A stretch of 55,244 nt of DNA, taken from contig JAKFUT010000131.1 of NCBI GenBank assembly GCA_021732565.1, positions 1 to 55,244 on the forward strand, written 5' to 3'. This DNA is from Candidatus Obscuribacterales bacterium. GTDB lineage: Bacteria; Cyanobacteriota; Vampirovibrionia; Obscuribacterales; Obscuribacteraceae. The position numbers and the translations under genes are program-made. The notes under the pieces were generated by a model. That model was not told where the DNA came from. It saw only the letters and a program-made list of their open reading frames with translations, and searched no databases. Below, piece by piece: positions 40,975-50,296 of this stretch. Position 1 is the first letter of the stretch; every line of letters starts with the position of its first letter.

Positions 40975-43629
40975 CTAATCCCAAGGCAGCGGACATGTCG
41001 GCTCCTCAGCGCGGTGCGCCAGGGCAAACATGCCAGGGGCAATAGCCTTGGCTTGCTTCTTTAGAAGCGCACCGCGATGATGGTCGCCGTCAAGGTCACA
41101 AATATTCCCGTAGGTCATCCAGAGGCATGCGATCGCTTCCTGATTCCCCTTCTCTTTGGACGCCATCACTAAACATCGATCCAATAATTTGTACGCATCG
41201 GAAAATTTCTTCTCTGTGCTCAGTGCCTCAACGGCACTAATGCACAGCCTTGCCACAATGCGGACAGGCACTTTACTAGTTTCACCCTCAACTATAACAG
41301 GTTGGACAATTGCAAGCACTTCACCGTGCCTGCGTAAGTAATTGAGATCGCAGACAATCTCGGCTTTAATAAGCGCTTCGCAAACCGGGCGAGACTCAAG
41401 CCTAATGTGCGGCAGACTCTGCATCAGTTGCTCACAAATTTCCAGCCCTTTGGCATAGTTGCCCGCAGTAGAAATAGCACGGCTCAGTAGTAGTTGTTGT
41501 TCAATCATAGTCATAGTGTTGTTAGCACGTTGAGAGAAGAACTCATCATGGCACTTGTTCGCCAATTTGAGCGCAAAGTCACGGTTCCTGCCAGTTAGAA
41601 GCATCGCCATTCTTACCAATGCTTGCTCAGTTAGCCAATCGGGAGCCGGGCTGGCGAGTTGCACAGTCACCAGCTTCTCAATATCCGGAGACAAGTGTTC
41701 ACCTTCTTCGTAGACCAATCCGCTGAGTAACAACCACCGGTCGCCAGGTGTAGCGGTCTGGAAAGCGGTGAACAGATACTCTTTTGCCTGCTTCTTTTTT
41801 CCCTGGCTGCGTAGCGCGTCCCACACTATTAGGTGATGCGGCCACTGCGGTGAACATCCCAATCGGCTCTCTTTACTTTCGCCCTGGCCGGAGATGCATA
41901 TGCTACGGTCATAGTCCACCTTACACAATTCGCAAACTTCCAGAGCTTCTGCTGCGCGATGTTGCCCGATGAGTACCTGCGCTACCTTGTGTACGGCGGA
42001 AGCAGAAATCGATTGATAGAGGTTGGCGAGGGAGTCGTCAAGCGCTGTTTTTGCCTCAACCTTCTTCCCCAGTCTTGCAAGACATCGAGACAACCGAGCG
42101 AAATCTTCTGGATCGCGAGTTTGTGTGGATATACGGCGCCACTTTTCCTCACTCTCAAAATCACCTTCCTCGTAAAGCATATCCCCGCACAAACGGGCAA
42201 GACTTCCCGCAGCGTGGGGCGGAAGGAGTTTTGCTGTTCGTCCCCGAAGAATCTGCCCGATCAGTTCCTTCGTTTCTTCCGGTCCACTCCAATTACGTAC
42301 AGTGAAGATATGGGTTTCAATAACCTTCTCGTATGTCTCTTGATCCATTGGACTACCGTGTTCAACGCCTGCCAGTAATTTGGCAAACGCTTCACAGGCC
42401 AATCTGTACTGCAAATCCAACTGTGCTACCGGCGCGCCTGCAGCTCTAAGTTCCTTAAGAAGATAACCCCGCGCCCGTACTGACCCTTCCAGATCAGAAG
42501 CTCCATAGCGGGTCAACCACTCAGTCAATGCGGCTGTCTTGTTGCCGCCAAATCCTCCGAGGCGCTCGTCACTAGGCAGCTTCCGGGGGAGCATTTTGTT
42601 GGAGTGCCTGGTCGGCGTTATCGCAACATTTGCCGCACCATTGCCGATACTAGCCACAAAGAAGCAGAATCCCGCAGGAATCAACAATAGAAGCATGGAG
42701 ACCAGAGTCAATACACTCAACCCTTTCCTCGGTTTAACCACACCATTCCTGCAAGCTGCAATTTCGCCGCCACGGTTGTGAATAACAAGATCCAGGTCTG
42801 CATTGAGATTTGCCATCGATGAGTATCGATCGCCTGGATGCTTTGCCAGAGCACGAAATAAAACGTTTTGAAGTCCATCGGGGGGGCGCTCTTGTCCAAG
42901 CATTGCAGGCAACGGAGCAGGCATCTCATTGACATGCTTGTACATGAGCCCCACCGCAGTCTCGGCCATGAGCGGCGGAACGCCCGTCAATAGCTCATAA
43001 AGCAGGCAACCCAGCGAATAAATATCCGACCGTGCATCAGCCTTCTTCCCCTCGCACTGTTCGGGCGACATGTAATACAAGCTGCCAACGATACAGCCGG
43101 TTTGGGTCAAGTGCTGTCCGGAATCCTCGGCCAGAGGAACTATGCGCGCCAGACCAAAATCGAGAATTTTGACAATGTCGCCCCGGGGTGAAGCGGTCAA
43201 AAACACATTACCCGGTTTGAGATCGCGATGAACAATGCCCCTGTCATGGGCGTACTCCATGCCTTGGCAGATTTGCTGAGCAATTGAAATCACCCTGCTT
43301 ACGGGAAGAGCTCCCTTGATCAGCAGGGTTAGCAAGCTAGTTCCGTCGAGCAGCTCAACGGCCATGTAGGGAAACTGCCGCTCCCACAGACCGAAACGGT
43401 AAAACATCAGAATATTAGGATGCTCCAAAGTGGAAAGTATTTTACACTCCTGTTTGAAGCGATCTCTATTTTCCTGGTCTGCGACCAGGCTAGAGTGGAT
43501 CATTTTTATGGCGATATCGCGATCCAAACCAAGTTCGCGAGCTCTATAAACATCGCCCATGCCTCCGCAGCCGATATGTTCGAGAATCTCATATCGTCCA
43601 TCGACTATGGTTCCTGGCTGCAAATTCAT
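40975..43629 (-). CDS. Receptor-like Ser/Thr protein kinase with C-terminal helical repeat region
   Basis: About 884 residues from ATG 43629 (GGAAGGG upstream; a GTG at 43653 would add 8). The PknB-like domain has IGCGGMGDVYRA, Lys42 (AIKMI), HRDLKPGNVF with Asp136, DFGLARI at 157-163 and GSLYYMSPEQCEG. Unlike the kinase at 37368 it has only a short segment between HRD and DFG. A membrane helix lies near 303-327 (LSVLTLVSMLLLLIPAGFCFF). The remaining ~550 residues are helical TPR-like repeats outside the membrane (LGKKVEAKTALDDSLANLYQ, SKEKGNQEAIACLWMTYGNI). Converges on the His-rich gene. The two kinases are probably paralogues. Confidence 0.92.
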   Translation of the reverse strand: MNLQPGTIVDGRYEILEHIGCGGMGDVYRARELGLDRDIAIKMIHSSLVADQENRDRFKQECKILSTLEHPNILMFYRFGLWERQFPYMAVELLDGTSLLTLLIKGALPVSRVISIAQQICQGMEYAHDRGIVHRDLKPGNVFLTASPRGDIVKILDFGLARIVPLAEDSGQHLTQTGCIVGSLYYMSPEQCEGKKADARSDIYSLGCLLYELLTGVPPLMAETAVGLMYKHVNEMPAPLPAMLGQERPPDGLQNVLFRALAKHPGDRYSSMANLNADLDLVIHNRGGEIAACRNGVVKPRKGLSVLTLVSMLLLLIPAGFCFFVASIGNGAANVAITPTRHSNKMLPRKLPSDERLGGFGGNKTAALTEWLTRYGASDLEGSVRARGYLLKELRAAGAPVAQLDLQYRLACEAFAKLLAGVEHGSPMDQETYEKVIETHIFTVRNWSGPEETKELIGQILRGRTAKLLPPHAAGSLARLCGDMLYEEGDFESEEKWRRISTQTRDPEDFARLSRCLARLGKKVEAKTALDDSLANLYQSISASAVHKVAQVLIGQHRAAEALEVCELCKVDYDRSICISGQGESKESRLGCSPQWPHHLIVWDALRSQGKKKQAKEYLFTAFQTATPGDRWLLLSGLVYEEGEHLSPDIEKLVTVQLASPAPDWLTEQALVRMAMLLTGRNRDFALKLANKCHDEFFSQRANNTMTMIEQQLLLSRAISTAGNYAKGLEICEQLMQSLPHIRLESRPVCEALIKAEIVCDLNYLRRHGEVLAIVQPVIVEGETSKVPVRIVARLCISAVEALSTEKKFSDAYKLLDRCLVMASKEKGNQEAIACLWMTYGNICDLDGDHHRGALLKKQAKAIAPGMFALAHRAEEPTCPLPWD

Positions 43630-44522
43630 GCTGCTTAAACCCTTCCGGATCACATTTCTATTATGCCCAGCGGCTGCAAACTGATACCACTATCCGCAAA
43701 ATGTTGGGAATCGTGGTTTCAGACCGTCGGCGTGAACCCCTTGAACTTTTCCGCCAGCGCTAAATCGGACCGGGGCAAGCAGTGGAGATCGCGATATCGC
43801 TTACTCCATCTAGTTTTATAGAAGCATCCGATAACCGTTGAACGAGCCCGGCCGTTCAACTCCTTCGCCAAGCCAAGCAAAAGACAATCTCGGCAACGCT
43901 AGAAAACTGCTTGGGGCCCCATTGTCCCCCCCCCCATTAACAATGCCTGCAATTTCATTAATGTAATCCGGCACCGCGGCAGGTGGCTCAATCACGGTCG
44001 GTACTCTGACACCGTGAGATTGAACAGGCGAACAGGCACGGCTAGCGGTAACCCGGTAACCGACACCGATAGGACAATTCTAGCGGCGCAACTTTTGGCG
44101 TTTCCCGACGGGAATCAAATAAGCGTGCCTAACATTCATAAGGTCGGTGCCCACCTGTAGCGCGCAACATTCTACCCCCGGCGATACAATATAGTTCCAG
44201 TGCCACTTTGGAGAATCTCCAAAGCAATTCTCACCGTGATCTTCGAAAGGCTTTCTGTGGTGGCAGGAGTTCTTGTTGCCCCGTGGCGAAGTTCCCGGGA
44301 TAGCGCTAAGCAATCCAGCCCCGGATGAGGGCGGCAAGGCGCCAATTACCACGTAGAAGCGGTGAGCACCCCCGGATCACTCAGCGGAAATCGGACTTTG
44401 TCAGTGTGATGAGCAGCGCGAGGGAAGCTGCATTTATGCCGGGCTTGTGTGCGTGACCGGGTCTTTGTGCAAGGTTTTTGCTGGCGAAGTAGGCGAGGGG
44501 GAGAGGTGACTATTCATCGTCC

Positions 44523-44555
44523 TGTAGAAAATTGCGCGCTCCGCAATTTTCTACA
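44523..44555. repeat. Perfect 14-bp palindrome
   Basis: TGTAGAAAATTGCG (44523-44536) and CGCAATTTTCTACA (44542-44555) pair perfectly around CGCTC. It is the strongest hairpin in the window. Its T-rich right arm could act as a terminator, but no gene ends nearby. Confidence 0.85.
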
Positions 44556-44613
44556 ACCGATCCAAGCAACTAATTACAAAATTCAGGACGTTTTCAGAGT
44601 TGGTTGCTAAGGG

Positions 44614-44638
44614 AAAAATTACGCGCGGCGCAATTTTC
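44614..44638. repeat. Second, degenerate copy of the 44523 palindrome
   Basis: The sequence GAAAAATTACGCGCGGCGCA, continuing ATTTTC, repeats the 44523 element with a few changes (one inserted A, G to A in the left arm, loop altered). Both share the right arm CGCAATTTTCTA. Together they look like a small dispersed palindromic repeat family. Confidence 0.65.
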
Positions 44639-44742
44639 TATAAGGACATGAAAAGGTGGCCACCTGTCAGCTTGACCGGGAGGAGCCCACCGAGAGTATT
44701 GTAGAAGCATAAAATCTCAGCCATGGATGAGATCAGACGGGA

Positions 44743-45738
44743 CTATTGATGCTTGCTTTGAATGTGCGCCTGAACAGCTCGAGTGAGGGAATCCATATCG
44801 TCCAGCAACTCAAGATTCGACTCCGAGTGGCTCGCAGCCAGCTCATCATGAAGCTGACGTAACCGCCCCATCAAATGCAGTGATGGAAATGTCTTGCCGA
44901 ATACATGGAACTCGCACCAACCAACTCGGGAGAGAAATTGCGCTGAAGAAGGAGGAGGAACATCGGCCAATACCTCCGGCGGCTCGACCCGCTCAGAGGG
45001 AGTGACCATCTTACGCGGTTCAACAGGCGCCGGACCTTGAACTATAGTATTATCGTCATCGTTACCACCCATTTTTGGATTTACACCAAAGGGCTTGGTA
45101 TGCAATTTAGATTCTGCAAATTTTTCCAGTGCATCGGTACGCGAACTCAAATCGTTCGATGGGGAACCCTTTCCGAAGACCCCAAGCTCAAGTCGCGAAA
45201 GCCTGGCAGACAAGGCGTCTTGCGGGTAGGCGCGCCCAAGCAACTCATTCTCCAACGCTGTGATGTGAGGATAATTCGAAAAATCTCCGTTGTCTGCCGC
45301 CACCTCCTCGTTGTTTGCTGTAGAAGGCGACAACTTGTTCGTGTCAGCAGCACGGCCGACTTGTTCGGTGCCTGGCGCACCCTGCGCCTTCAAAGACCGG
45401 TCTGGAGCGACAGCCATGCGCACGTTGATGGATGGAGTCAGTGAAGGGGCAGCAGGAGCGGAGGCTCCATCCAATGGCGTTGCTTCTTCCGCCTCCACAA
45501 GGGTCACTAATTTAGCCAGTCGATCGGACGTTGTCCCTTTTTTCAGGTCACCGTAAATCATCTTTTCCAGTCGACCAACTCGCACATCAACGCCATCAGA
45601 ATCGTAAGTGTGTTCGAAGTATTTGCGTTCGAGTTGACTAAGTTCGGTGCCCGAACTGGCAGCGCTACCTGGATCGGCAATGGCTTCCGATGACAGTACG
45701 CAGAGGAACAGAGTTAAACAAAATATCACCCGATCCAT
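44743..45738 (-). CDS. Secreted protein with LE-x-R-L-x-R-L-E repeats
   Basis: About 331 residues from ATG 45738 (a GTG at 45753 is also possible). The signal peptide (MDRVIFCLTLFLCVLSSEAIA) precedes DPGSA. Two clear copies of a ~50-residue repeat are visible: LSQLERKYFEHTYDSDGVDV continuing RVGRLEKMIYGDLKKGTTSD (about 33-82), and ITALENELLGRAYPQDALSA continuing RLSRLELGVFGKGSPSND (about 159-209). A third, weaker one lies near 278-310 (GWCEFHVFGKTFPSLHLMGRL). The pattern is L-E-x4-G-x-x-Y…RL-x-R-L-E-x-x-x-F/Y-G. Linkers are Pro/Ala-rich. I do not know a named family. Likely envelope-associated. Confidence 0.75.
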   Translation of the reverse strand: MDRVIFCLTLFLCVLSSEAIADPGSAASSGTELSQLERKYFEHTYDSDGVDVRVGRLEKMIYGDLKKGTTSDRLAKLVTLVEAEEATPLDGASAPAAPSLTPSINVRMAVAPDRSLKAQGAPGTEQVGRAADTNKLSPSTANNEEVAADNGDFSNYPHITALENELLGRAYPQDALSARLSRLELGVFGKGSPSNDLSSRTDALEKFAESKLHTKPFGVNPKMGGNDDDNTIVQGPAPVEPRKMVTPSERVEPPEVLADVPPPSSAQFLSRVGWCEFHVFGKTFPSLHLMGRLRQLHDELAASHSESNLELLDDMDSLTRAVQAHIQSKHQ

Positions 45739-45993
45739 GAGAACAGCCCCCACCCGCTAAGGCGCGCGATTGTACCATCTTGCCCACAGAGAGACGTTAT
45801 ACGGAAGATCTGAACCATGCCCGATGCAGGCAACAAAAAATCTGCGCGGTGCCCGAAATGCCACAGATGCCCTGCCCGAGAATGAACGAAACGCTGCTTC
45901 GACGAGTCTGTAAAGCTTCAGGAAACACGCTCTAAATGGAATTCTCTCTCAGTGGACATGAGATCGAGCTAAATGTGTTAACTTTACTAGTGT

Positions 45994-47508
45994 ATGTTAT
46001 TGAGCAGCGGACCAGTGAAAACAGCGACCGGCAAAATTGGCGCGGCCATTCTTATATTCACCGCAGCCATCTCTGCCGTGCGGGCCGGTAATGATTGGAC
46101 CGATGAACCTGCTCCGCCGGCGCGAAAAGCAGCATTCGCGGGAACAACTTCGCTGACAGGAAACGCGATAGTCACCACGGCGCCGGCCGTCCGCTTGCTG
46201 GAAGCAGCAGAGCTGGCAAACGAACATCGGCTGTACAAAGAGGCTGAAATAAAATATCAGGCAGTAATCCACGAGATTCATCGCGGTTATCACGAACCGA
46301 AAGCGCTCTGCCTCACAAAAATCGGACTAGCTGAGATCGCATTCAAGGCAGATGAAGATTCGCAAACAGCCATAAGAAGTTTATTGTCTTCCATTCCGCT
46401 GTGCAATACCGCATTTGGTGCCAGCTCGGACCAAATGTCGAGAATCGAATTTGGTCTTTCGGAAGCTTATCTCTGCGAAGGTAAGCTCGACAAGGCGTTG
46501 GAGTCTTGCCGCAGGAGTCTCAACATAAGAAATCGAATAGATGCAAACGGACACGATACAGGGATGACACTGGCCCTGCTCGGCAAAATAGAACACGCCA
46601 GAGGTTTCTACAAAGAAGCCCGGGAAAATTTCGCGCAGGCTCTGCAGATTCTCGAAATCAAAGCCGGGCTCGACATGCTGGACTATGCCAACACCCTCTA
46701 CGCCGCAGGGCTCACCAAGTTAGCGGCCGGCGACGAGGCCGAAGCTACTGTCACCATCGAAAAAGCGCGAGGAATGCAAGACCTCGCCGTAAACCTTAAC
46801 AAGACCCCGGACAGAAGAGGATTAGTGCACTTTGCCTGGTCGGATGGCGTACCGGAATGCCGGCAAGTGTATGACTCGGTGTATCCGCTCAAATACATGA
46901 TCATAGACCACCTGCGCGTGGCAGTTACGCTGGTACGAAGTGACAAGCACCTTGCAGCAGTGGTGTCGCTGGCCAACTGTTCACGCGAGCCCCTGCAAGT
47001 GGCAGTCGGCCCCGTGGTAGTGGAGAAAACCAGCCCGGGAAGCCGTTCGAAGATGTTTTTCTGCGACCCGGGTTTGATTGATGTTCCCCTGGAAGAGGAA
47101 TGCGTTTCCAATCTCACCTGGAGAAAGCGCTGGCTGTGCCACATCCAGAAGACGCACCGCATCCCCGGCTACCTAAAGAGCGGCATGCTTGATCCGGACA
47201 ATTTCTACGGAAACAACATTTTTGGAATCTACGGATGCTGGGATGGAAGTCTACAGAACACTCCGCCGGTGGTCACAAGAGAACAGTTCTTCTTCGATTC
47301 TAACAACGAAAAAACGCTCAGCTACAACGAAGTTGAACGCTTTATGGCACGGAGTTCCGGTGGATACAAGCCAGCACTGATTGACCCGGGTGATGCCCGC
47401 ACGGGCGTGGTGTTCTTCCTGCGCCAGCGATATGATTCAGCGCGAGTGCGAGTCATGATAGGCAACGCCGTGATAGACTTCCCGTTCGAGGCGGTCGCCG
47501 GTCATTAG
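45994..47508 (+). CDS. Secreted TPR protein of unknown function
   Basis: A 504-residue protein with a signal peptide (GKIGAAILIFTAAISAVRA, cleavage before GNDW). The region from about 66 to 270 is a series of TPR-like helix pairs (EAAELANEHRLYKEAEIKYQ, LSEAYLCEGKLDKALESCRR, LLGKIEHARGFYKEARENFA, AAGLTKLAAGDEAEATVTIE). The C-terminal half (about 300-500) is beta-rich with scattered Cys (CSREPLQVAVGPVVVEKTSPG, GVVFFLRQRYDSARVRVMIG) and may form an immunoglobulin-like fold. Exported binding or scaffold protein in the envelope is the likeliest role. The following small TPR gene is on the same strand 58 bp on. Confidence 0.8.
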   Translation: MLLSSGPVKTATGKIGAAILIFTAAISAVRAGNDWTDEPAPPARKAAFAGTTSLTGNAIVTTAPAVRLLEAAELANEHRLYKEAEIKYQAVIHEIHRGYHEPKALCLTKIGLAEIAFKADEDSQTAIRSLLSSIPLCNTAFGASSDQMSRIEFGLSEAYLCEGKLDKALESCRRSLNIRNRIDANGHDTGMTLALLGKIEHARGFYKEARENFAQALQILEIKAGLDMLDYANTLYAAGLTKLAAGDEAEATVTIEKARGMQDLAVNLNKTPDRRGLVHFAWSDGVPECRQVYDSVYPLKYMIIDHLRVAVTLVRSDKHLAAVVSLANCSREPLQVAVGPVVVEKTSPGSRSKMFFCDPGLIDVPLEEECVSNLTWRKRWLCHIQKTHRIPGYLKSGMLDPDNFYGNNIFGIYGCWDGSLQNTPPVVTREQFFFDSNNEKTLSYNEVERFMARSSGGYKPALIDPGDARTGVVFFLRQRYDSARVRVMIGNAVIDFPFEAVAGH

Positions 47509-47566
47509 CCGCTCCGCCGCTCATCTAAGTTCGTGGTCAGCTTAAGCTTAAAAGATGGAGGTCGAC

Positions 47567-47926
47567 ATGTGGGAAAGATTGCACTTAGGCGCCCAGAGTT
47601 TCTTGAGCCAGGGAAACCATGCCATGGCCGAAAATCACTTTCGTCAAGCGCTGGTTGAAGCTGAGAAAGAACTCGGACAAGCCGATAACAAGGTCGCTAC
47701 CATCCTCAATAACCTGGCTAATCTGCTTCGGAATCAGGGGCGATGGGCGGAGGCCGAACCGTTGTATCAACGTGCACTCTCCGTGCGCAGACAGGCACTG
47801 GGAGCGTTGCATGCGGAGGAGGTCGTCATCCTGGAAAATTACGCCAAGCTTCTCAAGGCGACAGGCAAGGATCGCGAGGCCGCCAAGATGGAGCAAACGG
47901 CAATGGGAATCATGCGCAGAGGCTGA
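47567..47926 (+). CDS. Small cytoplasmic TPR protein
   Basis: About 119 residues from ATG 47567; GGAGG five bases upstream decides for this start over ATG 47555. It contains two to three tetratricopeptide units of the TPR_10/12 kind: LGAQSFLSQGNHAMAENHFR, ILNNLANLLRNQGRWAEAEPLYQRAL and ILENYAKLLKATGKDREAAK, with the classic N-N-L-A…G-R-Y/W-A-E-A-E-P-L-Y pattern. No signal peptide or other domain. Such short TPR proteins mediate protein contacts. It follows the secreted TPR gene and may share its transcript. Confidence 0.85.
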   Translation: MWERLHLGAQSFLSQGNHAMAENHFRQALVEAEKELGQADNKVATILNNLANLLRNQGRWAEAEPLYQRALSVRRQALGALHAEEVVILENYAKLLKATGKDREAAKMEQTAMGIMRRG

Positions 47927-48076
47927 TTACGGCGATTTCCCCCGAAGCTGCACAGCGCAACTTCAGGCCGGGTTTAGCACAAGCATCACCATAAGCGTAG
48001 CACCGACTGTGCGCCTTTTGGTGGCCTTTTAAGAAGGCTCCAGCTCCCTGAAATTTCAAGTAGATCAACAGAACGA

Positions 48077-48820
48077 TCAGTCATCAAGCAAGTAATAACC
48101 TGAAACCTCTAAACCATCAGCATCGAGCCGACGACTGCCTCTAATTAAACCATCAACCGAATATTGGAAGATATCTGTACTGCGTTCTTCATTCGTCAAC
48201 GAAAACACTGTGCGTTCGTTGAAACATTTGTGCTCCCAACAGCGGTTGTGTATCCTGTTGAGCCTACCTTCCTCATAAATATACTCACGGTCGTAGCCGT
48301 AATCATCCGTCAGGCTTATCACTCGCGTGGTTCGTCCAAGCTCATCCTCGTAGATGTGCATCACTGTCAGCACCCCGTATTTTGCTTCCCTGTAGGCTTC
48401 CACGTCGACTTCCCGGAAAAGTTCCGTGTTGTACTCCACGGGTTGTCCTTCAGCCGTGATCTTCTCAATCCCTGTCGGGGGGGGTATCGCTCGTGTGGTG
48501 CGGGGCCCGAATGTTGCTTCCAGATAGCCTTCGTGCCTCCTGTAGGCAACTGGTCTACGCCACTCAATTAAGATCAGTTTTCCCGAGTGATCAAAGCCGT
48601 GCCGAAACGTATCTTTTGACTCAGCGACCCATTGGCCACCATAATGGAGTTCTTCAATGAACGGGAGTTCGGGAAACATTGGAATCCTGGAGTACCTCCA
48701 CTCTTGAACGGAGCTTCGGCACGAATCCAATAATTCACACACACGATCTTTGTCCAGAAGGAACAGGTACCGTTCTAACAGAAGAGTTAACCCCGGATTC
48801 CTATCTAAGTGGTTGATCAT
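48077..48820 (-). CDS. Soluble protein of unknown function
   Basis: A 247-residue protein with no signal peptide. The N-terminus is helical (DRNPGLTLLLERYLFLLDKDRVCELLDSC). The rest is rich in short beta strands with aromatic and charged residues (FDHSGKLILIEWRRPVAYRR, VMHIYEDELGRTTRVISL, YDREYIYEEGRLNRIHNR). These strand-turn units resemble the YD/RHS-type repeat that wraps around itself in secreted toxins and surface proteins, but are too few to call. A run of eight C on the coding strand (codes for PPP near residue 113) sits in its middle. Function unknown. Confidence 0.7.
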   Translation of the reverse strand: MINHLDRNPGLTLLLERYLFLLDKDRVCELLDSCRSSVQEWRYSRIPMFPELPFIEELHYGGQWVAESKDTFRHGFDHSGKLILIEWRRPVAYRRHEGYLEATFGPRTTRAIPPPTGIEKITAEGQPVEYNTELFREVDVEAYREAKYGVLTVMHIYEDELGRTTRVISLTDDYGYDREYIYEEGRLNRIHNRCWEHKCFNERTVFSLTNEERSTDIFQYSVDGLIRGSRRLDADGLEVSGYYLLDD

Positions 48821-49134
48821 ATTCGTTTCCTACCTGATTCTCGACAATGATACGTTCAGTTTACTAGACACCAGCAGCAGCAGAGGTCGTAATTTGACGG
48901 GTGTTAGTGTGAATTTCGCCGACCAGGGGTCTTGCAAAATCAAGGCTGTGTCTTCATCATCAAAGCATTTTAAGTCGGATTTCGCAGTAGCGTCGCGAAG
49001 AAGCAGTATGTCCTAAGCTTCCGATCTTCTCGAAGGTCTCGCTGCTTGACGCTACGCCAGTCATCGCCGTGATGTCACAATCCACCGCGATTTGGGCCGG
49101 TGCCAACGATTTTGTGGGGTGGCTAGATTACTGC
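48821..49134. other. Intergenic region, ~310 bp
   Basis: Lies upstream of the 48077-48820 gene (minus strand) and past the stop of the SRPBCC gene on the same strand. No gene or strong structure seen. Confidence 0.4.
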
Positions 49135-49770
49135 TCAGCGAGTATAAATGTGATCCTTCGTCAGCTCACCGGATTGCAATGCCATTGCGTAACCGTTCAC
49201 CTCGTCTAGACGACGCTTAACGCTCTTACAGGCAGCCATTTTTGTAATCTCTTGCCAAAACGGTATTCTGATTCCAGGGTCCATGGCACTCGACAGTTCG
49301 ACGATGGTTGACTTGCCGTCTCTAGCAGGAGTGAGAGACCACTTACCCTGAAACACGGTAAATCTATCCGAATTAACCAGATGATACTCAATTCCTTCCA
49401 GATTCGGTATCTCATGCTCTACATATGTGCAGGTCGCTGCTCCGACAACTGGAAGGGTCATAAATTTTTCTTCGATGGTGGCGTCGGAGCCGTCATAGGA
49501 AAGAAGCTTGCGGGCGTCTGCCTTGCGAGCATGTTGAATTGCTTCAAACACAAATTTGGGAGAGGCATTGATGACAATAGATTGAGTAACGGTCGGTGCA
49601 TTCGCTTTAGCTCTGGCGATTTTAGCGGGAGCCATCTTTATCGAGCCCACTCTAGACATGGTCTCGACAGAGACATTACAAGCTTCTTCACACCGGCTCG
49701 GTGCCGCATTGGCAGCCAAAAGTGCAACAGCCAGAAACCCTAAACCTGTAACTCTTCTCGGCGCTGTCAT
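49135..49770 (-). CDS. Exported SRPBCC (polyketide cyclase/START-like) protein
   Basis: About 211 residues from ATG 49770, behind GGAGAGAG. A signal peptide (VTGLGFLAVALLAANAAPSRC, then EEAC) exports it. The mature domain has TQSIVINASPKFVFEAIQHARKAD, the strand-helix start of SRPBCC folds. A beta-rich middle (ATCTYVEHEIPNLEGIEYHL, FTVFQGKWSLTPARDGKSTI) and the long C-terminal helix (QEITKMAACKSVKRRLDEV) follow. This superfamily binds hydrophobic ligands or catalyses cyclisation; its ligand cannot be deduced here. Alternative start 49815 is possible. No operon partner evident. Confidence 0.75.
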   Translation of the reverse strand: MTAPRRVTGLGFLAVALLAANAAPSRCEEACNVSVETMSRVGSIKMAPAKIARAKANAPTVTQSIVINASPKFVFEAIQHARKADARKLLSYDGSDATIEEKFMTLPVVGAATCTYVEHEIPNLEGIEYHLVNSDRFTVFQGKWSLTPARDGKSTIVELSSAMDPGIRIPFWQEITKMAACKSVKRRLDEVNGYAMALQSGELTKDHIYTR

Positions 49771-50296
49771 GGTCTCTCTCCAGTAATACCGTAGCTTGTC
49801 ACTTTTGTGATTCACCTTCTCCTATCTTCCACGATGAATGTTCGATGAAACGATCGAGGTGGTAAACCAATCGTTAACTGTTAGGAAAATCAAACGTATC
49901 CTTTATATGTAGATCCGTAGAACTGAAACAGAGGCATTCAACAGCGAGCAGATCAAAGAAGAGAAGGCTCTTCAAACACACTGTCTTTGCGGATTTTACA
50001 AAGGAGTGAATTGATTTAGGACCAACTATAATGTCGGAATTAAATGTTCTTGTGGCACAAGGGCAGTTGCGCGAACAATTCCTGTTTCCGAAGAGTAACT
50101 TGCTTGCCTGAAAAAAACCTGAAATTGGACAGAAATTACTCTGCAAGCCGAAGAGGCCTGCCCCGAAAGGCTTTTATATCTAATATTGATCGCAAAGGCA
50201 GCGTCTTTGTTCCAGGAAAATCGATTGCGTAAACAAATTCCTGCAACCCCGCTCTGGCCACCGTCCGTTCACAACACTCTTAACGGCAATAAATTT
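49771..50296. other. Intergenic region, ~525 bp
   Basis: Between the stop of the 5-oxoprolinase gene and the start of the SRPBCC gene, both on the minus strand. TATAAT occurs at 50027-50032 on the plus strand without a well-spaced -35. No gene supported. Confidence 0.4.

Larger units (their letters stand above)
43654..44742. other. 1.1 kb non-coding stretch
   Basis: No convincing gene; short frames here have no ribosome site or recognisable sequence. It contains a run of ten C (43926-43935) flanked by CATTGT/ACAATG inverted arms, and two related palindromes near 44523 and 44614. It includes the kinase promoter at its left end. Confidence 0.5.

Noticed and set aside
44080..44352. 90-residue minus-strand frame in the 1.1 kb gap
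   Set aside because: No ribosome site, unlike protein composition, no family match.
50027..50032. TATAAT as a promoter upstream of a plus-strand gene
   Set aside because: No -35 at suitable spacing and no plus-strand gene downstream.
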